Positions 11,455-22,660 of a DNA stretch of 64,000 bases are shown piece by piece (position 1 is the stretch's first letter; the number at the start of each line of letters is the position of its first letter). This stretch comes from Sequoia sempervirens (Eukaryota; Streptophyta; Pinopsida; Cupressales; Cupressaceae): positions 700,658,217 to 700,722,216 of the forward strand of contig VDFB02270651.1 of assembly GCA_007258455.2 (NCBI GenBank). The letters run 5' to 3'. The notes below the pieces were generated by a model. It ran no database searches, was not told where the DNA came from, and saw only the letters and a program-made list of their open reading frames with translations. The translations under genes and the position numbers were made by a program.

Positions 11455-14400
11455 TGTTGTGTACCTGTTACAAAAAGTGTTTTTTCATGCCTCACTGAGG
11501 ACTCATTCTCCCTATGACGAATTGGTCCTCGCTAGGGTTCTGGAAAATAAATTTTCAAGTTCTGTTCTTCAATGTTTGCACTTCTAGATCCTAGTCAAGC
11601 ACTGTCGAAAAGCCAGAAATAAATCATATATCTTAGCTTTCATGATTTGACAACTTTCTTAGCAACTTTGACAACTTTTGCAATTTTTCTCTCCAATAGA
11701 ACGTCAACCTAAAACCTGCAATCACACATCAAAGGAGAGAAAAAGTTGTTTGTTAAGGAATAGTGGTTTGTCTTGGTCAAACCCTATTTTGGTAATTAAA
11801 CCTTGAAATGAAATAGAAATGCATGAAGGAAAGATGAATGAACAAATACAATGTCACAGATCACCAAACCTTAGTTGAACCTTGGATAAATTTGTAAACT
11901 AGCATGAAGTGGTCTCAATGACTATAGATCTTGACCTTGAAACTTGATGTAAAACAATGCTTTGAATATGCTTGATAGATCTTGAAATGCTACATCAGCG
12001 CATTAGCTCAACAACATGCATGATGCATTATCTCTTTGACATGAAATGAATCCTCATTGCTGCAATTATCTTCTTCAAATCTTCCCTTGAATTCCTTCTA
12101 AATGCTCTTGAATGCTCTTGATCTCATAAAGTTGTTTAGATGAAACTAGGTGAAATAGCATTGTATTTATACATATCTTACCCTTAATTCTTGAAATTCA
12201 AATAGCACAAGCCAACATCAAATCTAGGATTTGAAATCATTAAAATACCGCCAAAAACATATTTCAAAGAGGGGTCCTAGGTCTTAGTGAGGCTACATTG
12301 GCCATGTGGTGAATGGGTCCTAGCTCACTTAGCTAGGACACACTTCGGAAAATGTGAAAGATCATGTGAAAATAGGGTCTTAAGACCTAGTGAGGACCCA
12401 TTCGCCAGGTGGTGAATGGGTCCTAGGTCACTAACCTAGGACACACACCTTGTAAAATTAAGTGTTGTGTAATATCATTTATAAATTTTGGACTTTATCT
12501 CGCAGAATTTACATTTAATTAATCTTGAATTTGAATTAAAGGGGTCAGTTAAGGAAAATTAACCTCAATTAATTAATAAATCCCTAGATTAGCGTGAAAG
12601 TGTAAAGATACACTTTACAACACCCAAACTAAGGCACCATTAAGTCCATTTAGTTAAATTGGGCCCCAAACTTAATTTGAATGTTTAAAACACATTGCAA
12701 CACTAAATCAAGGCAACATTGAGCTCGTTTTAATATTAATTATTCCCAAATTAAGTGAGAAAAAAGGATACTTTTTTCGACACTACACCATGATGCATCA
12801 TGTCTATGTGCTATATCAAAAATAAGGAATGAAGTGCCCAAGCATCCCAATCCCTGAAACAATCACATCATCTATCTCGTCACCATATCTAATAAAGTGT
12901 CAAAAAATCAAACTTATTGGACTTGTGAATCAATCTTCAAATCAATGGTTAATCCATCCATCTTTTTCTTATTCTTCTATCTTTACTCACATTTTTATCC
13001 AAGTATCGAATCTGTGCAATATATATATCAAAAATATACATAAGGTTACCATGGCCAATGATTGTATATATGTCATAAAATTTGTCTACATCAATCATCT
13101 GATATTTCTAAAGAAGTATCTTTTGTCCTCTATGAGTTGAACTGATTTTGCATCCTTGTTATGATCTCGACCCAAAAATTTAAATTTTCGCCCGATTTCT
13201 TGAGGGGGTAGCGTACCAGCTTAATTCCTTCCACTGAGGCAACAATGGGGCATCCAAAAAATCAAGAATTTTTAGATTTTTAATCTGAACAGTAGCATTA
13301 ATCTTAAAAGTGTTAGTCTTTGAACCAATGTAATAGGTACCTCACTTCAAATAGGGAAAAAATGTACACTTAAATTGTCCTGAATGATCTTGAATATGAT
13401 TACTAACACCGTTTCATCCTAAATTCATCTTTTTTTTAACTGTTTAATTGGATAATCCTAGTATTTAATTAAATGCATCATTCTCGTCTATTAATCTAAT
13501 TAATTTCATTAGACTAATTCACCCTCTTTCACACTAGCATTTCATCTTGTTTAATTGGATAATGAAAATTATTTAAATTAAACCCATTTATGTCCTTGCA
13601 TTTCATTAAATAATCTTAATTATTTAATTAAATGTCATTTGAACCCCTTTTCATTAAATAAATTAATCATTTAATGATAATCTTAAACTCACTCAACTTG
13701 CACAATTTAAACTTTGTTTTAATTAACTAATTCTTATTTTTCCTCACCCATCTACTTGCATGGGAATATTCCCTTGTATTATTCTCACATTTGAGCTCCA
13801 AAAATGGAATATTCTTTAGTAAAAAACTTTGTAAGAAACTTTCTAACTACTTTGAAAGTGTGCTTCCTTTGATCATTGTGAGCTATTGATTAACTCTTTG
13901 ATCCATGTGATATTGCATTCTCAATGGAGCCTTGATCCATGCCTTCACCTCACATTCCATCTCAATGCTTGATTGATCAAATCAATCTTAGCCATTGATT
14001 CACTAATTTTACCTATATGTATACCTCACTTCTATGAAATAGTGATCCACAATCATTTGAGAAAAGTTATGTTGTTGAAATGCATCGTCACTTTCATCCA
14101 TTAGCATTCATTTAAGCATTTTCATCTATTGCGGTTCAAATCATCCATTTTCATCAATCTTTTATCAATAGAATCCATTCAAAAGTTTGTTTTATCAAAG
14201 GGATTGGGAAAGGGTCATCATTCCATATCAATACGACACCAATTCCCCAATGGTATGAGGTTTGAGGCATTAGAATAGGTTTTCGTTATTCATTTCTTGG
14301 ATTGGGAAAGGGTCATCATTCCATATCAATACGACACCAATTCCCCAATGGTATGAGGTTTGAGGCATTAGAATAGGTTTTCGTTATTCATTTCTTGTTG

Positions 14401-14513
14401 TTTATGTTTAATGCCTTCCTCATTTTAATTGTTTTCAAGTATTTCACTGGGATTGTACCTTATTTAGTTAAATATTGCTTAAATTTCTATGGATCTAGTG
14501 TATTTAGCTATTA
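11455..14513 (+). repeat. 3' LTR of element A
   Basis: The start at TGTTGTGTACC (11455) is inferred from a preceding purine tract. From about 12192 it aligns with the 5' LTR, including both hairpins. The segment 12788-13379 replaces 769-1193 of the 5' LTR. The match is cut at 14513, where caulimovirid sequence begins; the missing tail is at 41936-41950. Confidence 0.6.
14201..14396. repeat. Perfect 98-bp tandem duplication in the 3' LTR
   Basis: 14201-14298 is repeated exactly as 14299-14396. The 5' LTR has one copy only, so this is a later local duplication. Confidence 0.9.
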
Positions 14514-14740
14514 TAGGTACTCCATCTATAAGAAGGAAATGAGGCCATGCTCAAGGCACAATTTGGAAGATTTTTGGATTAGAGTTTGGAGCTTAGTAGT
14601 CTCATAAAGTCCATTGGTTTGGCATATTAGATGTATGCTCTCATCCTATGTTTTGCATGATCTGGATGATCAGAAATCTGTATGCATGTTGTAATGCAAG
14701 ATTTCAAGTTGATCAATAAGATTTCTTGATTCCGCTTAAT
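14514..14740 (+). promoter_or_regulatory. 3' part of the caulimovirid intergenic promoter region, plus copy
   Basis: Starts about 12 bp before a TATA-like CTATAAGAAGG (14526-14536) and runs to the primer site. The same segment occurs inverted at 27807-28030 and 41590-41793. The CTATAAAAAA form at 28011-28020 is the best kept TATA box. Confidence 0.6.
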
Positions 14741-14752
14741 TGGTATCAGAGC
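14741..14752 (+). promoter_or_regulatory. Initiator-Met tRNA primer binding site, plus copy
   Basis: TGGTATCAGAGC, the classical complement of the 3' end of plant initiator tRNA-Met, used by caulimovirids and copia elements. It defines position 1 of the viral map. Confidence 0.85.
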
Positions 14753-14938
14753 CTGTTGTATCTACGATTCCTAAAGCTAGCCGTAATCTAGATATTATTC
14801 CTAGATCTTGATCTAATGAATCATGTGGTCAATCCTTTAATTCTAAAGAGATAATTGTCCCAAAAATTTGTTGTACTAGTGATTTGTTTATCCTCATTCT
14901 TGTTGCCATAATATTGTTTATTGTTCACAAGTGAGATG
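14753..14938 (+). other. Caulimovirid leader, plus copy
   Basis: Aligns with the minus copy at about 41390-41577. The alignment continues without loss at 19274, which shows that 14939-19273 is an insertion. The pentamer AGATG (14934-14938) is repeated at 19274-19278. Confidence 0.6.
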
Positions 14939-15913
14939 TGTAACGCCCGTCGTGCAAACCCCAGAGAACACACACAATGCAAATAATTTATTTTTTTAAA
15001 GTAATAAAAATTAAACATGTAATAACACTTAACCATAATCACATAGCACATTACATAACATTAACACACTTAGTTCTCTGGGGCACGCGAGGTTACTTCG
15101 CAACACTAAACATAAATAAAGATAAAGAATATAACATAACCATTTAATTTATGATAACCATATAAACCATTTAATTTATGATAACCATATACAATGATAC
15201 ATCCGATAACCATGATGCGAGTATAATAAACATCGCATAATTACATCCATGATAAATCTTTTAAAAGAGTTACAAAAGAGCCTAACTATTACATCATCGT
15301 TATAATCTTACATTACAATTTTCTTTGATAAATGAATTACATAGAATCTCCCAACATGGGAATTGATACAAGTATAATGAAATATAAAGTACAAAAGATC
15401 ACTGGTACAACACCGGAAATGTTGAGAAGACAAGATGCTGATGGGGAACCCAACAGGTGCGGAGCACGTTCCACCCAACCATGTGAATTACAAGTAACTC
15501 ACCCCCCGTACTCAGAGGTGACGAGGAAGTGAACCCGACCATGAATGACAAACCGACTCAACAACAACATGATACAAAACAAGTACAACTCAAAGTATAC
15601 AATGAACAGCCAACAACGTTCACAAATCACATAACGAGTTAAAACTAAGAAACTCATCACCATAACATGAAGTACTACCAATTAACAATCATGAACCAAA
15701 TTCACAAGAACTCAAAAAGCATCATAAGGAGATAACATCCAGAAGAACCGAACCAACACCCAAAATACATTTCCAAATAAATCTAAAACAACCATTATAA
15801 AGAATACGATTCCATAATAACTCTGAATCAACCGTTCAATACACCATTCCATAAGCAACAAGAAACAAGTCAGACGGGTGTCAAGTAGGGAGGGTCATCT
15901 CATAACTCTCATG

Positions 15914-16394
15914 GGATCCCCTGGCTCTTCCTCCAACTGAGGCGTCGGCACCCACCTATGGATTCCCTAGCCCTAAAATCATAACATAAAAATAACAATA
16001 TCCAGAGGTGACAAGAACAAAAACAAGGATGTCTAGTGGAGAGTGTCATCGCATAGCTCTCATGGGATCCCCTGGCACTTCCTCCTAACCGAGGCGTCGG
16101 CACCCATCTATGGATCACCTGGCCCTTCCTCCTACTGAGGCGCCGGCACCATAGGGTAGCTAATGTGGAGCCGATAATCTCTCATGAAGACGAGACTATG
16201 ACTTTTCCGACCACGGCCTACTCAGTCTATCACTAGTCTACGGTAGCCCTAATGCATAGACGAGGAATCCAGTTTAATTATCTTGAGTGTTTTACTACCC
16301 ATCCCCCTAAATTCTATTTTTAGGTTATCACTTGTTTAACTACTCTTACGTGGGTTCCCCTGGCACTTCCTCTTACCTGAGGCGCCGGCGCCCA
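15914..16394. repeat. GGCGYCGGCACCCA motif repeats in solo LTR 1
   Basis: A phrase of about 40 bp, CCTGGCNCTTCCTCYNAC followed by TGAGGCGYCGGCACCCA, appears at about 15919, 16071, 16110 and 16350. Related GCGCCG/GTCGCC repeats stand at 44290-44420 and 44620-44650 in copy 2. GC content is well above the surroundings. Confidence 0.6.
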
Positions 16395-18825
16395 CGAAGA
16401 GCCACTCTCCCTATGACCCTTAACAGAAAACTAGAATAAGGCAAGGGTTGTACCAAAACAAATAAAGCAGAAATCTCAAGACCAACCATGCGAGGCATTC
16501 CTCATCTCGCGATAATCCAAAATCAAAACACAACAACCCCATACAACCCTTCCAAACATAAGGCAACAAATATCAACTTCAAGAGTTAAACCAACACAAG
16601 AATAACATTCAAAGACTAATACATGCCTCTGGAACTAAGATTCACCCTAACCCTAATTGGGTTCAACACTAACCGATAACCATTACGGAAAAGAACTAAC
16701 AATGCATTTAGAATAAAATAAACTTCAGTCAATCACAAAAGAGTATCAGGTTCCTAACACCAAATATAACGAAATGTCATTATCTCGATATAATTCCACA
16801 ACAACAAAATAAAAAAATAAATTCCCGATTGTATTATTTGCTCAACCAATAAAATAATCCCCCTTTATTTTTATAATAATACAAATTAATCTTAAACTAT
16901 AATTCAATTTCATTATAAACTAACAAAAATATTAAATAAAATAATCAAAATTTCATTTTAAATAAATTGCAATTATTATGTTTAATAGTCAAATAAATTA
17001 TAATTGTTATAATTCAATAAATTAAATAAATTAAATATAATTATGTTTGTTAACCTAAATATTCATCAAATAAAAAAAATAACAATAAATAAATATATAT
17101 ATATGATAATAATAATATCATTCAAATTTAACAACTATATTTAAAACATATATCAAATTTAATATATATAAAAAAAAAAAAAAAAAACTTAATTTAACCA
17201 AGCCACGGGCCCTGTGGCTGGACGCAGTCCATAGGACTACGCACAGCAGTCCATGTGACTGTTGTACCCGCAGCCACAGTGCGCAGTGAGAGGGGGTCGG
17301 GAGGTACGGCTTCGCCGTCCCTCCCTTCCCACATTATTAACAAAATTCAAAACTATAATTTTATATAATTTGAAACATAATCCGCACAGAGGTACAGGAT
17401 GCCGTCGACCGATTCGGCCACAGAAAAATTTAAAAAAAATAAAAAATAAAATTTGATTTAAAACCAATCTCGAATATATAAATTACTGTGCACCAAAAAC
17501 AATCATTTAATTAATAAATAAGTATATATGTATATATATACGGAATTTGTATATATATATATATATAATATATATTCATTTGAAAATTACAGAGGAATAA
17601 TTCTTTCAGTCACAGGCACAGAAGTAATAATAATTAATAACTAACAGATAAACACAGAGCAATGAATATCTATATATTTAACCAGGCTTAAAAAAAAATA
17701 TATCCAAAACCTTCAAATTTATAATTTTCAACAAGAAATCATTTTTCTTAAAAACACTATTTTTGTTTTGTGAATATTTCAGAAGGTACGGTTTTGTTTT
17801 GTTTTTGACAAATTGAGAAACAGTACAATAACGATAATTTCTTGATTTCCAGTCTAATAATTTGCCCTAGTTTTCAATTTAAACATTAGATTTTTCCTAT
17901 AATCTCAAAAAAAATAATTTTTAATAAAGTTTATTTTTCCTTTTTCTGAAGCAAACAGATAAAAGCAAGGGTACGAGAAGAAGACTACGAGAGGAACCTG
18001 GAGTCCAATGCAAATCTGAAGATTCCTGCTAGACTCTGATGCCCTCGAACTCGATTCCAATTCTTAGTCCAGAACGAACTCCCCAAAACAACACCAGCAA
18101 CATATTGTAGACAAATTTCTTTCCTAAAGCTCTCCTCAGATAATAGCAAAAGATTCAAAACTAATCTCTTCAGATTCAAAGTACCTCCACAATGACTTGA
18201 GCAACTTCAAACTTTTTTGATCTTCTGTGTGTGTGTGAACTTACAAAAATTCATCATTCAATAAAAATATATTCCCCATCTCTTCAAAAACTCTCAAAAA
18301 TCCAAATTAAAAGAAAATCAATTCTTTAAAAGCTAGTTTTTTCCAGATCTCTATTCCTATTGGCTCACAGAGTCTTTTTATTCTTTTATTTGTTTTATTG
18401 CTTTAATTTCTGTTTTTGCAACTTTTACTTGCACATCACATTACTTATTTAATTTAAATAAATTATTCTCATAATTATCCACCACTAGATAATTGATTAA
18501 AAACAACTAAGTCACATTTAATGTTTAATTATTATTTAATTGAAATATATGATTTTTAAAATAATTAAATCATCTAAATATATATAAAAGAATTTAATCT
18601 AACATTGAAATAAATAATTATTTCCATCATTAAAATGAAATATAACTTATACGATGCTACCTTGACAAAATACGACATAACACATAACACAACACACAAA
18701 TGACGACAATTACCCAAAGTAAACAATACCAAACAAATGAGACGACCTGACATCATGGAACGGAAGGACTTCATCGTCACCTCTGTATCAACATTTAACC
18801 GTTGGGCTATAGGTGCTCGCCCTGT

Positions 18826-18839
18826 CCTGCCGAAGCAGG
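18826..18839 (-). repeat. Conserved CCTGC-TTCG-GCAGG hairpin, solo LTR 1
   Basis: On the minus strand this reads CCTGCTTCGGCAGG, a 5-bp stem closed by C-G over a TTCG loop. It lies in a block (about 18816-18872) kept nearly unchanged in copy 2 at 47556-47612. Confidence 0.6.
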
Positions 18840-19278
18840 TGGAATCGAGACTTGTACCTGCAATCCTGCATACAAACGAAGTTGTGTACATGTGCATATA
18901 TACATAACATCAAAGCATTAATTCAAAATACTGCATTGTGAGAAGGAATCGCAACATAACAGGGCACTCACGAACGAGTGATGCTATATTGTCCTTCGTC
19001 ACACCTATTCTAACAATTATAACATAATCAATGAATTACATTTCTAACTAACAATCATCTCATAACATATTAAATTAAATCACTGCATCATATCCTAATT
19101 CAGAAAATCAACTGATATAACCAACCATAATGTCATATAAAATAATCATGTCCATAATGAAATAACATCATCATCTAACGTCTAGCAAGCCAAATCAAAC
19201 AATCATAGTATCATCACAGTATCCAAGCAAAGCACAGAAAATAATAAGTCTAAACAGTATGAGGGGTATTACAAGATG

Positions 19279-19489
19279 GCTAAGGGATTCTCCTCTGAAG
19301 ACAAATTATTGCCCATGGATCTGGAACTGAAAGCTATAAAGTAGGATTGTAAGTAGTTGTGGACCTGCATTAAGACTGTAAAACCTATATTGAAGTCAAC
19401 AGACAGATGTGGAAGCGTGAGTAGTAAGACAAAAAACGTAGCATCAAAAGGATTGAAATGCACAAATTTTGGTCTACCTACAATGGCTA
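19279..19489 (+). other. Caulimovirid leader/5' coding remnant, plus copy
   Basis: Continues the viral sequence after the insertion and aligns with about 41190-41390 of the minus copy. Frames are closed by several stops; it may be the N-terminal end of the first ORF. Confidence 0.45.
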
Positions 19490-20670
19490 GTTAAAGGTCT
19501 ATGAATACTAGTAGCTCTCACTCTTCTGTCATACATAATTATTTTGAGGACAAAGAAAAATACATAGATGATAAGAGAAATTTTCAGTTTCCAGATGTTA
19601 AGATATCATATATATATCCTAAAAAAGGCATTAAGGCTAAAACAATGCACTTTGTCTGAGAATCTGAATTAAATCTTAAGGTGTCTAGAGTTGGGATTTG
19701 TCCAATATATCTTCCATTTTTATTACCAGAAGACATTAAAAGATGGAAAGAAAAGGGGTATTTTCATGTACATTTCTCTTATATTGGTATAATCATCCAT
19801 CCTCATTTTAACTACGACATAGGAGCTGAATATTTTGGTAGTCTGATAAATACTCGTTTCCAAATTTGGGATCATTACCCAATTTCGGGGCCAAATCACC
19901 AAAGCCTCTAATGAAAGAAAAGGAGGTGATGGTTGTATTTTTGTTCGCCCAAATTTCACCATTAGTCTAGATTATAAGTATCTACAGTCTACCTTTTGTT
20001 TACTTTTCCAAGTTAAGGGTGTTGAGCTTCAGCCTAAGTCTATTTATGCTACCATTGGTGGCCGATGCATCTATTGCTTACTGAATACTATGTTTCCACC
20101 ATCAAATCTTCTAGTCAGGTTAAGTTACCTAGAAGGTAATTCAAACATCCTTGAATTTGGTCGACATATCAATCATGAAGGGTTTGATATAGGATTTTTG
20201 ATAATTGAGAAACTCATCAATCAATCACAACCCAAGTTTCAGGAATTACCTACACCACCCCATAAGTTATGTGGTCTACTAAACCTCGTGTGCAAAGTAG
20301 ATGAGTTTCTAGCATCGATCTCATATCTTTTGCTAATGAAACTCCGTTTGAACAACCCGAGGCCTCAACTAGTGGGAGACCCAATTTGCTAACTAGGCCA
20401 TATTCTTTATCAAAAAAAATTCCAAGTACCTCCCATAAGCCATACATGGATTATAATCCTAAAGAATCCATTGGATCATCCAACCATCTCCCTCTATACA
20501 ATCATCCTTCTATTAATCCATATTCCTCTAGAGCTTCCTTGGCCACACTTTCAGATTTGAGCAGTAATCCTAAGCTCACGGATAAACTAGCCAGACAAGT
20601 CAACAAGAAACTAGCTTTAACTCCCAAGGAAGAGGAACCATCAGAAAAAAAGAGAGAGGGATTAAGATAA
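19490..20670 (+). pseudogene. Caulimovirid movement protein (30K superfamily), plus copy
   Basis: The product would bind nucleic acid and modify plasmodesmata for cell-to-cell spread. The 30K core is recognisable at about 19760-20090: a GYFHVHFSYIGIIIHPHF strand block, then a SLINTRF block matching the conserved L.D.R region, then in another frame IFVRPNFTISLDYKYL and a SIYATIGGRCIY block. The tail (20386-20670) is Ser/Pro/Lys-rich and ends in a basic KKREGLR at a stop. Breaks include a stop near 19660, tandem stops at 19909-19914 and at least two frame changes (about 19915-19950 and 20270-20390). The first usable frame begins at a GTG, so the true start lies upstream. Family assignment rests on the motif order. 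Confidence 0.65.
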
Positions 20671-22660
20671 ATAAAATGGGAGAAATAGGTTGTATGATGG
20701 AAGAAAAACTCCCTAGAGAAGGAGCTGAAAAGAAAATTATTTATAAGTTGGAGATGCAGGGACAAGAACAAGAAGTCATAGGTTATGACCCTGGCCGATG
20801 GCCAACCCCCAGAAAATTTCACAGTTGTTAATCCTAACAACACATTATGGGGAAAATATGAAGCCCAACTTCATGTAGATCTAGGTGCAAAACAAAAGAA
20901 CTTTGAAGCCCAAAGAAATTGGTTAGCACAATGGATGATCTCAACCCAAGAAAATGTTGATGATATGGTTTTAGATATTAAAAGTATTGGTAATAAGAGT
21001 TTGAAAACTCATGTTAAGCTAAATAATGCTTCTTATATAACAAAGTAAAATTAGTTCTTCTATTACCAAGATTGAGCAGCATTCTTCTTTGATAAATGAT
21101 CTTTCTAGCTTAAGCTACCAAGTGTGATAGGCACATTTGGATGTAAGAACTATAGTGACTAACCAAACCCATCAAGATAGTTACTTAGCATCCATCTAAG
21201 AGAATCAGAAGAATCGTGAAACTTCTAGAAAGCAAGACGTAGAGGATCAACGAATACTCATAGATGTTGTAGCCAAAAAATTGGAAAAGATTAGGCTAGT
21301 AACACAAAAGATCAGAAAAATAGAAGCTGGCCTAGATAGCTCTGAGGAAGAACAAAAGGAAAGGAAAGTCAAAGCTCAAGAACAACCAATCCATAAACAA
21401 AAGAAAATCATTGTGCAAAGAAGCACGCACAAGAAAGGATGAAAAAGAGGAAACTATTGAATCTTCCTCTAGGAAAATTCATAAACCCTTTGCACATGTG
21501 TCAATGCCCAAAGTTAAGAAACATAGCTTAGCTAATCAGGAAGAAAAGAGCCAAATAAGGGATTGGTTGCAAGAATTGAATGTAGAAGAACAACTAGAAC
21601 CTATATATATGGAGTAACCTGGTTTTGCTAATAAAGAATCAAAAGAAGAGGAAACATCAAATGTAAATACTTTTGAGATGACTGTTAGTGATTCAGAATT
21701 TTCTCAGTTTTCTAACAAGTCTATAGATAATGAGTTTGTTGAATTTCACTTTTTGGAATACAATCAACTGCAAGAAACAGAACCATAGGAATCCACCAAG
21801 AAACTTGTAGAAATAGACATTGAAATGAAAGATATTGTAATTGAAAATTCTAAACAAAAACAGATGAGACCATTTGCTGCAAGTGGATACATCTTGAATA
21901 TTGATAAAATTGTTGACCCCTATGACACTATCTGCACTTGGGTAGATACTCTAGAAAATATGTTTGACAGAAGTGGCTCATGGATTGAACCTACAAAGGT
22001 TTTGTATGCTATCGGATTACTTTCAAGTAAGCTCATAAACTAGTGGAATAATCTACCAGATATAGGAAAAATAACTCCCCTAGATGAAGAGCATGACTAT
22101 GTTAAGCAAAAAATATATGGGGAAGAATGACATTTTCACTACTTGTTTTGAAGAATTTAGAATCTTGTTAATTGATCTTTTTTGTAGATATACTGCCAAC
22201 CAGATAACTAAAGCTAATAAGGTTCTCCAAACCATGAACTTAAAGAATTTGGAAAAATTCCATGCATATAATTTAGTCTTTGAAGCATATATGATTGTCG
22301 GGGGAAAAATGCATGACCTAACTACTTAGCAATATTATTTGAATTCTTTACCGTGTGGTCTAGGTAGGTGGGCAAAAGATTATATTATCAGAAAATAACA
22401 TAAAACATTCAGCAATGTACTTTTGTTGAATTGAAAGGATTCATTGGTTATAAGTTAGAAAAATAGTGCTTATTAGGAGCCTTGCAAGCCAATCAAAATG
22501 AATATAATTACACTTGCAATCTAAAAGAATTTTGTGATTTATCGCCTGTCAACCAACTCACTGATTTTGCATAGCTCAAACAATTTAGAAGAAAAGGTTG
22601 TGGAAAGAAATGTAAATGAAGGAAATGCTCTAAGAAGAGATATGAAGGAGAATATATGTT

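Larger units (their letters stand above)
167..14513 (+). mobile_element. Element A: Tat-like LTR retrotransposon carrying gag but no recognisable pol
   Basis: Direct repeats at 167-2253 and about 12192-14513 are collinear and bracket a single decayed gag-like region. The gag resembles the plant Ty3/gypsy Tat group. No protease, reverse transcriptase, RNase H or integrase motif is visible between 7760 and 11455, so the element probably depended on a helper for replication, as described for gag-only terminal-repeat elements. The last part of the 3' LTR is found at 41794-41950, because the caulimovirid locus sits in it. The left LTR lacks its own start, so no target-site duplication can be read. 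Confidence 0.65.
14939..19273. mobile_element. Solo LTR-like insertion, copy 1 (4.3 kb)
   Basis: Ends are TGTAACGCCC and GGGGTATTACA, that is TG...CA with a short inverted terminal repeat. It is flanked by a 5-bp target duplication AGATG (14934-14938 and 19274-19278). The empty site is seen in the other caulimovirid copy near 41390. No coding sequence was recognised; the ORFs at 15332, 15909, 17237 and 18574 look fortuitous. TGTAACRCCC-type ends and long LTRs are known from some Ty3/gypsy chromoviruses, so a solo LTR is the simplest reading. A coding-free complete element without internal repeats cannot be fully excluded. Orientation is unknown. A related copy is at 43758-48083. Confidence 0.65.

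Noticed and set aside
14514..14740. Reading the repeated caulimovirid intergenic segments as LTRs of a gypsy element
   Set aside because: The outer repeats are in inverted, not direct, orientation, one copy lies in the middle of the locus, and no integrase is present; viral concatemer ends explain them better.
17237..17467. Overlapping ORFs on both strands in a GC-richer patch
   Set aside because: Overlap on opposite strands, no motif, no counterpart frame in copy 2.
18574..18897. 107-codon minus-strand ORF in solo LTR 1
   Set aside because: Not preserved in the second copy of the element, no known motif; probably chance.
14939..19273. Helitron or DNA transposon instead of solo LTR
   Set aside because: TG...CA ends with a 5-bp target duplication fit an LTR better; no CTRR end or transposase is seen.
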